Positions 1 through 11,113 of a stretch of 64,000 bases of DNA are shown piece after piece. Below the pieces are notes generated by a model. The model did not search any database and had not been told where the DNA came from. It was given only the letters and a program-made list of their open reading frames with translations. The DNA comes from Amphiduros pacificus (Eukaryota > Annelida > Polychaeta > Phyllodocida > Hesionidae), in the NCBI GenBank assembly GCA_949316495.1, contig OX439010.1:18853766-18917765 (forward strand). The letters are read 5' to 3'. How positions within the stretch are numbered: the first letter of the stretch is position 1; every line of letters starts with the position of its first letter. The position numbers and the translations under genes are program-made.

Positions 1-962
1 CCATTACATCCCAGCAAGCCTTGCTGCCACATGCTCTCCTGTGTTTGAAATCAGTTTGTGCACACTGTCCCTTCTTGCATTTCCCTAACAACGATCTTAC
101 ACATCACGAAATACCATATTGCTTCTAATAAATCAGACCCCTTTTGTACAACCTAGCTCTTCTTTATATGTTGCAATGTCACCTGGTTTGTTTTTTTAAG
201 TTAGTGAGCATCATGTAATAACTGCCAAAAAGTGAGGGAGCATCAAAGTAAACGATATAAAGTTTAGGAACATCAAAGATAGGACATAAAGATACTGGGA
301 GAATCTATTAGATTACATAAATCAAGGGAGCATCTATGATAACACAAGGAGATAGGGAGAGTCAATTACAAATCATAGTGTTAGGGATTAGTATTCAAAA
401 TCAGGTGAGGGAACATCATATAATTAGTTGAAATTGAGGGATTATATTTTTTTTATATAAACTAAGGGAGCATTTAATAATTGTAAAAAGAAGAAAATGC
501 TGCATAAATAATACCATAACATTGATATCTCAACTAAAAGTGTGTGAAAACCAAAAATTTAACTCGCATTGGAAAAGCAATGATAATTGGATAAAAAGTA
601 GGAGAAAACAGGGCAGGATAGGTTGGGACACACCAATTACTGAACAACAAGGGAAGGAGCATCAATTACTAAACATAACATGAGGGAGAAATAATTATTG
701 ATCATATCATAAGCCAGCAAGCATGATTACTCATATATTGCCAGGCAATTAACATAGTTCATATTTGAAAATAATATTCAAACCTATGGGGGGCCTTGAT
801 AATATCTCTGAGTATTACAGCATCACCCCTTGTGGGGCCTGTGATGTAGAGCAGGAAATATGGGAAATAACCTCGTGGGAGAAGGAGCCAGGGACGGAAG
901 CTGTTGGCTTGTACTGTGATTAGTTAGAACACCAGTATAGCCTTATATAAGCTGCACAGAGT
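1..962. other. AT-rich DNA with a degenerate interspersed motif
   Basis: No gene is recognisable. From about 205 to 680 a degenerate motif close to GGGAGCATCAA recurs at irregular spacing of roughly 30 to 50 bp (for example near 231, 263, 335, 411, 466 and 655), always on the plus strand. It reads like a decayed tandem repeat interrupted by A-rich spacers. The stretch from 780 to 960 is more GC-rich and shows nothing I can identify. Confidence 0.4.
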
Positions 963-1622
963 CCATACCAAGCTGCTTACAGTCATACCATACCAAGCTG
1001 CTTGTAGTCATACCATACCAAGCTGCTTACAGTCATACCATACCAAGCTGCTTACAGTCATACCATACCAAACTGCTTGTAGTCATACCATACCAAGCTG
1101 CTTGTAGTCATACCATACCAAGCTGCTTACAGTCATGCCATACCAAACTGCTTACAGTCATACCATACCAAGCTGCTTACAGTCATACCATACCAAGCTG
1201 CTTACAGTCATACCATACCAAGCTGCTTACAGTCATACCATACCAAGCTGCTTGCAGTCATACCATACCAAGCTGCTTACAGTCATACCATACCAAGCTG
1301 CTTGTAGTCATACCATACCAAGCTGCTTACAGTCAAACCATACCAAGCTGCTTACAGTCATACCATACCAAGCTGCTTACAGTCATACCATACCAAGCTG
1401 CTTGTAGTCATACCATACCAAGCTGCTTGCAGTCATGCCATACCAAGCTGCTTACAGTCATACCATACCAAGATGCTTAGTCATACCATACCAAGCTGCT
1501 TACAGTCATACCATACCAAGCTGCTTGTAGTCATACCATACCAAGCTGCTTGCAGTCATACCATACCAAGCTGCTTGTAGTCATGCCATACCAAGCTGCT
1601 TACAGGCATACCATCCAAGCTG
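963..1622. repeat. Minisatellite, 25 bp unit, about 26 copies
   Basis: The unit contains the core ATACCATACCAAGCTGCTTA followed by CAGTC, with a common TAC/TGT/TGC variant after GCTT. Copies are well conserved in the centre. On the right (1623-1770) the array decays into fragments of the same words (AGCTGC, CATACCATA). The open frame at 1135-1407 is created by the repeat and is not a gene. Confidence 0.95.
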
Positions 1623-1865
1623 CAGAGTCAGAGCTGCAGAGCTGCAAGCTAATACCATATGCTTATAGTCATATTAAACCAAGTTGCCAACTTATATGAT
1701 ATTCTTAAAGCAATACCATAACAAGCTGCTTAGAGTCATACCATAAGAAGCTGCCAGCTAATATCATACCATACTCAACAGAAATACGCACTGGCCTGAT
1801 TTTATTCCACATACATGTGACATTAACCTATTAGCTGATATACAAATGTTGTACCATATTCAGCA
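1623..1865. other. Decayed right flank of the 25 bp array
   Basis: Scattered pieces of the preceding unit (CATACCATA, AAGCTGC, CTTATAGTCATA) occur with insertions up to about 1770. After that comes unique AT-rich DNA up to the next array. No gene is seen. Confidence 0.5.
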
Positions 1866-3626
1866 GTCAGCCTTGCTGGTCCTAGTCGCGTGTCATAGCA
1901 CTGGGCAGAGCGTAAACTGTCAGCCTTGCTGGTCCCGGTCGCGTGTCATAGCACTGGGCAGAGTGTAAGCTGTCAGCCTTGCTGGTCCCGGTCACGTGTC
2001 ATAGCACTGGGCAGCGTGTAAGCTGTTAGCCTTGCTGGTCCAGGTCGCATGTCATAGCACTGGGCAGAGCATAAGCTGTCAGCCTTGCTGGTCCTGGTCA
2101 CATGTCATAGCACTGGGCAGAGCGTAAGCTGTCAGCCTTGCTGGTCCCGGTCGCATGTCATAGCACTGGGCAGAGTGTAAGCTGTCAGCCTTGCTGGTCC
2201 CGGTCGCGTGTCAAAGGACTGGGCAGAGTGTAAGCTGTCAGCCTTGCTGGTCACGGTCACATGTCATAGGACTGGGCAGAGTGTAAGCTGTCAGCCTTGC
2301 TGGTCCAGGTTGCGTGTCATAGCACTGGGCAGAGTGTAAGCTGTCAGCCTTGCTGGTCCCGGTCGCATGTCATAGCACTGGGCAGAGTGTAAGCTGTCAG
2401 CCTTGCTGGTCATGGTCACGTGTCATAGCACTGGGCAGAGCATAAGCTGTCAGCCTTGCTGGTCCCGTTCACGTGTCATAGCACTGGGCAGAGCGTAAGC
2501 TGTCAGCCTTGCTGGTCCCGTTCACGTGTCATAGCACTGGGCAGAGCGTAAGCTGTCAGGCTTGCTGGTCCCGGTCGCATGTCATTGCACTGGACAGAGC
2601 GTAAGCTGTCAGCCTTGCTGGTCCCGTTCACGTGTCATAGCACTGGGCAGAGTGTAAGCTGTCAGCCTTGCTGGTCCCGTTCACGTGTCATAGCACTGGG
2701 CAGAGCGTAAGCTGTCAGCCTTGCTGGTCCCGGTCGCATGTCATTGCACTGGGCAGAGCGTAAGCTGTCAGCCTTGCTGGTCCCGTTCACGTGTCATAGC
2801 ACTGGGCAGAGTGTAAGCTGTCAGCCTTGCTGGTCCAGGTCGCATGTCATAGCACTGGGCAGAGTGTAAGCTGTCAGCCTTGCTGGTCCCGGTCACATGT
2901 CATAGCACTGGGCAGAGTGTAAGCTGTCAGCCTTGCTGGTCCCGGTCACATGTCATAGCACTGGGCAGAGTGTAAGCTGTCAGCCTTGCTGGTCCCGGTC
3001 GCATGTCATAGCACTGGGCAGAGTGTAAGCTGTCAGCCTTGCTGGTCCCGGTCACATGTCATAGCACTGGGCAGAGTGTAAGCTGTCAGCCTTGCTGGTC
3101 CAGGTTGCGTGTCATAGCACTGGGCAGAGTGTAAGCTGTCAGCCTTGCTGGTCCCGGTCACATGTCATAGCACTGGGCAGAGTGTAAGCTGTCAGCCTTG
3201 CTGGTCCAGGTCGCATGTCATAGCACTGGGCAGAGTGTAAGCTGTCAGCCTTACTGGTCCCGGTCGCATGTCATAGCACTGGGCAGAGTGTAAGCTGTCA
3301 GCCTTGCTGGTCCCGGTCACATGTCATAGCACTGGGCAGAGTGTAAGCTGTCAGCCTTGCTGGTCCCGGTCACATGTCATAGCACTGGGCAGAGTGTAAG
3401 CTGTCAGCCTTGCTGGTCCCGGTCACATGTCATAGCACTGGGCAGAGTGTAAGCTGTCAGCCTTGCTGGTCCAGGTCGCATGTCATAGCACTGGGCAGCG
3501 TGTAAGCTGTCAGCCTTGCTGGTCCTGGTCGCATGTCATAGCACTGGGCAGCGTGTAAGCTGTCAGCCTTGCTGGTCCCGGTCGCATGTCATAGCACTGG
3601 GCAGAGTGTAAGCTGTCAGCCTTGCT
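1866..3626. repeat. Minisatellite, 53 bp unit, about 33 copies
   Basis: The unit begins GTCAGCCTTGCTGGTCC and ends with CACTGGGCAGAGTGTAAGCT. Variation is concentrated at a few sites: CCCGGTCGC, CCCGTTCAC and CCAGGTCGC before TGTCATAGCAC, and AGCGTAAG against AGTGTAAG. A marked variant, GTCATTGCACTG, appears near 2581 and again near 2742, three units apart, which suggests local multi-unit duplication. The unit is not a multiple of 3 bp and no long frame results. Confidence 0.97.
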
Positions 3627-6600
3627 CATGGAGCACCCACTCCTCAGAGGACATATAATACTGCTTGCTTTCCTAATGTAATCTCCATGGATGACAAGAG
3701 GGGTAATGTTGTTACAATCATTGCTGTCATTATAACTCTAACTTACTGTGTGTCAACTGCTCAGGGTCTGTATCTATGGCGTCCTGAACAAAATAAATGT
3801 CCCTCCCCATAAAAAAGACTCACTGCAATATTTTTCCCCACAACTTTCTGTCATTTTAAAAATGAAAATAGCAAAATAACATGCAACCAAAATCATTGTC
3901 ACAGCTATAAGATATACATTGTACTTGCAGAAGTGTCATTCAAAAATTAACTCCACAATTTAATATAAACATTAAATTGTGCAATCTCACAGAATCAAAG
4001 GGTAACAATTCAAATTGACTTCACAGAATATAAGAGATATTATTAAAGGATATTCTTGGTCAATGAAATACATTTGAAACCTTGACATTTACTTTACCTT
4101 TTATTTGACCGAGTTTCGTGCCCCTCTCTTTAGTCAAGACCCTGGTAGCACATAAAAGGTCCTCATGGAATGGTAACAACCAGGCCTTTTGTAGCATTAT
4201 GCACAATTTTTGTCACAAACATAGAAAGTTCTTCAGACATGAAATGTCAGAATAAATTTGGAGGATACTGTATAATATAATCTACAGGATCTATCAAAGG
4301 AAAGCTTAGCTTTCATTAGCAATTTCACAGGCAGATAGATAAATGAAGATGCAACCTACATACAAATTTTGTTAGATTCTGACAAGCCAATTTTTCATCA
4401 GAGCCATTAAAAGCAAAATAAAGCAACATCAATGGGCTGCATACAAAACCACACCATGGAAAAATGAGAGTGGTAAACAAAAAGATCATATTTCATATTC
4501 AGTAAATCTCTCGCTACTGTTCAAAACATTTCTCTAAATTTAAAATGCGGAAAATGAATGGCCAGCATTATTCATGGTATTTTCCCCAAAAACATTGGAG
4601 TGAAGTTTGTATTTACTCTGCACAGAGTATTGAAAGTGAATGCCACAGTCATCCTTTGCCATTCAAAAAGGAACTTCAATTCTCACAACAAGGAACAGAC
4701 GACTATTTAAACGCCAACCATCATTACAATTGTTTGTACATCGTAGATGAGGCCTGTGTAATGTTTATTCAAGTTCTGTAGATTTTGGAGCCGCATCTCA
4801 AATTACTTTTTCCACAAAAACATTCTTGATTTGATTCAAGACTTTTATCAATGATGCAAGGTCATTTAATAAAAAAAGTTGATAGATTAGCAGAGAGGCA
4901 AAAAGAAAATAATTCAACTTGGGACTTTTAGCCAATCAGTTTAAAACGCATTTTAGACAATTTACATAATATGCGTTGATCAAATTATCATGCCTCAAAA
5001 TATGATTTATCTGCCAGAGGAGTTTATAATTACTATCTGACCAAATATAAATTGCTTCACATCATTACAATTGATTCTCAATTAAAGGGTTAAAGAAAGC
5101 TCTTCATCTTGATAAGTCAAACTAATTGCTTTCCCTTCCACACCAATTTCAATATCATTTGTCAAATTTGAAACTGACTCTGCGCCAATTCTCATCTGTA
5201 ATAAGAGTAATTCACTTGCCAATTTCCCTTATTTTTAAAGTCAAATTCCAGAAACAGTTTACCATGTTAAATCAAACTTAAAATTAATCAAAATAAATTA
5301 GCAATTTGTTGATAGCCATCAAGTGATTAGGCTAAGCTGATTACAATGTCTTGCATAGAATGAATGGGATAAAATCTGGCATTACACTATATCTTAATAA
5401 ACAAACAGTATTAACATCCAGAACCCATCATCCTATGTTTATCATGCAAATGTGGAACCTGGCATTCACTAGAATATTCAGTGAAATATTGCTTTGTTGT
5501 GTTATCTGTTTACTTTGAATGATTTTCACATTTGATTATCTTTTAATCTCTAAAAATCTTGGGACATTACATATGAGTATATTATCATACAATGTACATG
5601 AATCACTTCTGATCAACCATTGTTGGTATTGGCTTAGGGACTGCGATCGTTGTCGACCTCGTCTTCTGGATACATTGTCATTTTCACTTCTGATCAACTA
5701 TTGCCCATGCAAAAGCCTCATTACATGTTAAGTTAGGTAAGGGATTGTGATGAAATAACTTATACTCACCTTGATTTTGAGCTTTCAGTACTTGGCTATA
5801 GTAATCACAAATGATTTTTCTGGTTACACATAAGGTGTGAATGATTTTGCCGCTCTACGCTATCCAACTAATTAATCCCTGTGACTGTCCCAAAAATTTT
5901 CCTTTCAGACTTTGGTATTTATTCTTAAAGGAATAGCATGTCATACAAAGCTTGAACAGCTATTATTAAGATACACACCTAGTGTGAATTATTAAACCTA
6001 ATATTTGATAGCAAGGACAAACAGACAGATGCCAAGATGGTGACAATATCCTTTAGGTTGGTTTTTCCTATGGGGTAAAGAACAACACAAAAAAGTGTAG
6101 GTTAAATCATCATTAATCACCGACTAACACAATCGATTGGTGCCTCACAGCCTTTTACCTGCACACTTTTCTTTAACCCTTCAGTCAGTGTCTAATATAT
6201 GAGGTTGGTCCATGTTATCATTGGTGAAGTATTTGACTTAAAAAAAGAAGATCTGAAAGATTAGACGTGTTGTTTGGACTGTCTCTTTTTTCACCCATTA
6301 ATGTCTATTTTATCATTATTATCTATCGGCTTGTTTTCTATTGGCCCTTTACATTTTTTTCCATCCACAGGATTTGTCTGCGAGTCACATTCCCATAAAC
6401 CATTGCTGTATCAGGCTAAAAGTAAGGAATTTTCATTTATCTTGGACATCAACTGGTCAGCCTTTGCCATCAAAGGAATTGCTCTCCTGCCATCTCATTA
6501 ATGGAATTTCCTTTCAGAAAAGAGCAGATCTAGATTGCAGTTTGATTCATTGAAAGATATTATAGACTGTGTGAATACTTGCCAAAGAGCATTTAAAAAA

Positions 6601-8436
6601 AAAAAAACCTTATTTAGTTTTCAAGTGATTCAGTTTTGCTGTTCTGTCATATGTGCATACCATGTTATAAATGTCATTGCTAATATCACTGTCCTCAAAA
6701 CAGTGTACACCATTTCACTGGTATAAACATTTAACTTTGAAAAATATCCTGCCATGCTGTAACTGAATGTTACAAACAAAATGCAATGTAAAACTGTGAA
6801 GTAAATTTGAGAAAGTACCATAAATTTTCCAGGTTACCATAAGGTCATCTTGCAAGCCTTAGAATTAGAGTAGTCTTTGTGAAATCTGACCCCTCACCTT
6901 GACAAAGATATTAAGGTCACGTCAAGGGCATTCTTGTCAAAAACAATATAATGTCAGAGAATCTCTCGGGCCTGGTTTATCTATTTCTCTATGAAACATA
7001 ATATCCATTCTCATGACCACTCATCTTGAAAGATTTCACTAAAACCCTAAAAAACATGTTTAATAATTATGTACAGTGTTAAATTATTTTTAGTCTAAGA
7101 ACAGAGTAAAAAAAGTCAATTTCACAGTTTTTGAACTATACCATTTGGCTAAGATTTCTATTTTTGTTGCTGAGCCAGCACAGCCCAGTACTTATTTTAT
7201 TGTAACTGAAACAAGGTGTAAATTAAGATTTGAACTTTCTGCACTATGGCAAGCCATGATTCATGTTTGGCTGCCATTTCCATATCTTGCAATGATTATC
7301 TGCAGATCTATTTTAAGTCAGAGATTAATATATGTGAGCTTTTAATGGCTTTGCTGCCTTATTCATGATGACTTTACTGCACTCTTCATGACAGAACTTA
7401 TTTGAAATTTTATGTATATGGTACAACTACTTCTAGCAGAAAATGGTTATTGATGAGTAGCTGATTTCAAAGCCTATTTCAGTATTTTTCTCTTCACTTA
7501 CGGCCTCATATGTGTTGTTGTGCAAAACAAAGAACATTGATTCAAGTCAGCATTTTGTATACAAATAGGGAGTCGTGTAACATTGTAATTCTTCTAATTA
7601 CACTAAGTTTGAGATGAGATAGAGAAACTCATAACTTAACAGAGTGCAACATGACCATTCTAGGATACAAGCCTTAAATGTGGCTGCCTTCAATCTGATA
7701 TACTTAAAATTGGTTTAAATGTAAGACTGGCAGACTTTTTCACAAGCAATGCAAACACCCTTATCAAGAACGGACAGATCATGGTCTTTGTTAATCAAAT
7801 TCAATAATGAATGTATGGAGATGTACATGTATGTTAGTGCTGTATTCAAATAAAAAATGCCAAAATAGGACTGTAGCATATAATCTGATCAACGAATCTT
7901 CTAATAGGCTTGAGCTTAGACCTACTCTGCTAACTTCCGAGCATGTTAAGTATCGCCCTCTGGTGGAGTCTAACCAGAGAAGAGGACATTTTATGTTAGA
8001 GGATGCATGCTTTGACCTGTAAACACAATATTATGCCCCGTACTTTATGCCAGAGCTGCACTGTTTCTACCTCACTTTGGTTCAACTAATTAGTGTGCTC
8101 TAAGTATGGTTGTAGTGTTTTATCTAAATTTCAATGCCTTTCTTGAACATAATCAGTGGAGAATATGTGAGGATGTGTTATCAAAACATGAAAACAAGAA
8201 AAAAACTGTGTGAGATATTGGTGGCCGCACCGTGGTTATAAATCCAGGGTCTGATGTTTTATGACAATCTGTGCTTTATAAACCTAAAGCCTCTTGTCAT
8301 ACATCACCTGGTAATAACAGGAGGTGTGAAAATCTAGTGCCGTCACTTGGTAGGTCCACACTCGGAGGACACACAGAGGGATGCACAGGGGATATGCGGG
8401 GGGATGTACCAGTAACACTTCCAATACCCCACTTGC
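3627..8436. other. Long AT-rich stretch without recognisable genes
   Basis: I see no convincing coding frame, RNA gene or transposon. Open frames here (for example at 4545-4781 and 6274-6553) are short, overlap each other in different frames and show no known motif. The stretch contains isolated TGACCT-type half-sites around 6885-6930 and one CTCF-like site near 7954, listed separately. It could be intergenic DNA or a large intron. Confidence 0.5.
7954..7966 (-). promoter_or_regulatory. Possible CTCF-type binding site
   Basis: The plus strand reads CGCCCTCTGGTGG, so the minus strand reads CCACCAGAGGGCG. This closely matches the core of the CTCF consensus known from bilaterian animals (CCACCAGGGGGCG), with one purine difference. 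The surrounding 150 bp are slightly richer in GC than their neighbours. A single short match in 64 kb can arise by chance, so this is only a candidate. Confidence 0.3.
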
Positions 8437-8856
8437 CCCCATATGCCCCACTGTACCCCCCATATGCCCCACTGTACCCTCCTATTCCCCACTGTACCCT
8501 CCTATGGCCCATTATACCCTCCTATGCCCATTGTACCTCCCATGCCCCATTGTACCTCCCATGCCCCATTGTACCTCCCATGCCCCATTGTACCTCCTAT
8601 GCCCCATTGTACCCTCCTATTCCCCACTGTACCCTCCTATGCCCCATTGTACCTCCTATGTCCCATTGTACCTCCCATGCCCCATTGTACCTCCTATGCC
8701 CCATTGTACCTCCTATGTCCCATTGTACACTCCTATACCCCATTGTACCTCCTATGCCCCATTGTACACTCCTACCCTCCTATACTATTCCCTTCTATTC
8801 CCCACTGTAGCCTCCTTTTACCCATTGTACCCTCCTTTTACTCATTGTATCCTCCC
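8437..8856. repeat. Minisatellite, 19-20 bp pyrimidine-rich unit, about 21 copies
   Basis: The unit is a variant of GCCCCATTGTACCTCCTAT, with CCC/CTCC and ATTGTA/ACTGTA alternatives and occasional 1 bp length changes. The plus strand is strongly C+T rich with very little G, giving marked strand asymmetry. Overlapping frames in both directions at 8271-8920 come from the repeat. Their proline, cysteine, histidine and tyrosine composition is the expected by-product, so no protein is called. Confidence 0.93.
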
Positions 8857-9080
8857 AACCAATGAATCTGAACATTATGAGGTATTGACGATTCCGCCCA
8901 TCAGTGTAGGTCGTCTTTGAAGTATTCGCTCTGCAGTGTGATCCTGTAATTTGCCATCGCAAAACACAAAGTATGATAAACGTGTAATACCACCCACATT
9001 ACTATGCACCAGACGGAAGTGACCACGAGCTTCCGCGCGGCTATCATATCTGTCAATGAGGGAACACTGCGGCCAGGCAT
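8857..9080. other. Spacer between two minisatellites
   Basis: About 220 bp of unique sequence separate the ~19-20 bp and 57 bp arrays. No gene or element is recognised. Confidence 0.5.
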
Positions 9081-10055
9081 GAATAGCTGTCCTGTTAAAG
9101 CTCTCTGGGCTACAGTGCCTGTCAAAATGTCTTCACAGAATAGCTGTCCTGCTAAAGTTATCTGTGTTACAGTGCCTACCAAAATGTCTTCACAGGATAG
9201 CTGTCCTGCTAAAGCTCTCTGGGCTACAGTGCCTGTCAAAATGTCTTCACAGAATAGCTGTCCTGCTAAAGCTCTCTGGGCTATGGTGCCTGCCAAAATG
9301 TCTTCACAGAATAGCTGTCCTGCTAAAGCTCTCTGGGCTATGGTGCCTGCCAAAATGTCTTCACAGAATAGCTGTCCTGCTAAAGCTCTCTGGGCTATGG
9401 TGCCTGCCAAAATGTCTTCACAGAATAGCTGTCCTGCTAAAGCTCTCTGTGTTACAGTGCCTACCAAAATATCTTCACAGAATAGCTGTCCTGCAAAGGC
9501 TCTCTGGGCTATAATGACTGCCAAAATGTCTTAACAGGATAGCTGTCCTTCTAAAGCTCTCTGTGTTACAGTGCCTGCCAAAATGTCTTCACAGAATAGC
9601 TGTCCTGCTAAAGTTATCTGTGTTACAGTGCCTACCAAAATGTCTTCACAGGATAGCTGTCCTGCTAAAGCTCTCTGGGCTACAGTGCCTGTCAAAATAT
9701 CTTCACAGAATAGCTGTCCTGCAAAGGCTCTCTATGCTACAGTGCCTGCCAAAACGTCTTAACAGAATAGCTGCCCTGCTAAAGCTCTCTGGGCTACAAT
9801 GCCCGTCAAAATGTCTTAACAGAATAGCTGTCCTGCTAAAGCTCTCTGGGCTACAGTGCCTACCAAAATATCTTCACAGAATAGCTGTCCTGCTAAGGCT
9901 CTCTGTGCTACAGTGCCTGCTAAAATGTCTTCACAGAATAGCTGTCCTGTTAAAGCTCTCTGTGCTACAGTGCCTGCCAAAATGTCTTCACAGAATAGTT
10001 GTCCTGTTAAAGATATCTGTGTTACAGTGCCTACCAAAATGTCTTCACAGAATAG
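9081..10055. repeat. Minisatellite, 57 bp unit, about 17 copies
   Basis: Each unit contains GAATAGCTGTCCTGCTAAAG and then CAGTGCCTGCCAAAATGTCT. Because 57 bp is 19 codons, frames stay open across many units on both strands (9004-9534 plus, 8901-9524 minus, 9563-10078 plus). These repetitive peptides are by-products. A distinctive pair of units (AAAGTTATCTGTGTTACAG followed by a CAGGATAGC variant) starts near 9154 and recurs near 9610. The spacing is exactly 456 bp, or eight units, indicating a block duplication inside the array. Confidence 0.96.
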
Positions 10056-10940
10056 AAGAGGACAATCTTACCCTTTAGAACAGCTTTGTACCGACTGTTT
10101 AGCATCTTGTTCAGCCAAATATGGTCACAGGCTGTGACCTGACTGGATGATATTTTAGTGGGCATGACTCACATGCATGACTGGAGACAGAGGTCAAAAT
10201 TTCAAATAATGCCAATAAAGAGCAAAGACTGTAAAGGGAGCGAGAAGATTGAATGACTGGCATAATTACCCATGGAATGCAGAGTAGTGTAATCAATCTT
10301 TATCAAGATCATTAATTATTCTATTGGCCATATGAAAATAAATTTCATCACTGCATCATAATCACTTGCTTGTTGTAAACACAGGTAAAATGATGCCAAG
10401 CCAATTACAAATGTACTCCCAAACAGTTGTAATTTAAGTTAGTTTTTAGAGCAACCTTGATACCGAAGGCTACTAAAATGTTACCCTATAAATTGATCTT
10501 TAAAGTCAATATGCTCAAATAATTCTGCAGAGCTTCAAACATGACCATTGAAAGAGATTCACCTGAAATGATCGATTGAACCCTTTACCAGAAATATATA
10601 TATAACACAGTAATTAATGTATGTTGCCAAGGATTTAGGTCTTTATCTTTCCTTTTTAAAGAACAACAAATTGATTCTGCCATAGCATTATTTTTCATGT
10701 TTACAAATGTTAACATTAAAGAGATGAGCGCATTGCATGTTACGAGAGATCAACCCTTGCACTTTCACGGTGGTAATTTGTTTGCTACATTCCGGCTCTC
10801 CATTTGAGACCACACTGTTTTACTGACAGGCATATATGTACATGTGACCCGATGAGATCACATGGATGGGGGTTATGAACACAAAATAGAAAAACAAAAG
10901 TCTCCAGGACAAGTTGGGAAATATCAACTTTCATCAATTT
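10056..10940. other. AT-rich spacer, no gene recognised
   Basis: Unique sequence lies between the 57 bp and 16 bp arrays. It holds a short ATATATATA run near 10591 and no coding or RNA gene signal. Confidence 0.5.
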
Positions 10941-11113
10941 GCTTGACCAGATCTTTGCTTGACCCGATCTTTGCTTGACCAGATCTTTGCTTGACCAGAT
11001 CTTTGCTTGATCCGATCTTTGCTTGACCAGCTCTTTGCTTGACCAGCTCTTTGCTTGACCAGATCTTTGCTTGACCAGATCTTTGCTTGACCAGATCTTT
11101 GCTTGACCAGATC
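10941..11113. repeat. Minisatellite, 16 bp unit, about 11 copies
   Basis: The unit is GCTTGACCAGATCTTT with rare CCGATC and CAGCTC variants. Copies are very similar, so the array is probably young. The minus-strand frame at 10924-11115 is the repeat read as a lysine/serine/glutamine-rich peptide and is not a gene. Confidence 0.95.

Noticed and set aside
963-3626. CRISPR array
   Set aside because: Units are directly adjacent without unique spacers, in an animal-type genome; these are minisatellites.
8271-8920. Proline/cysteine/histidine-rich frames resembling structural proteins
   Set aside because: They follow the ~19-20 bp C/T-rich repeat; several frames are open at once.
8901-9524. 207-codon minus-strand frame with 19-residue repeats
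   Set aside because: By-product of the 57 bp repeat; the opposite strand is open over the same span.
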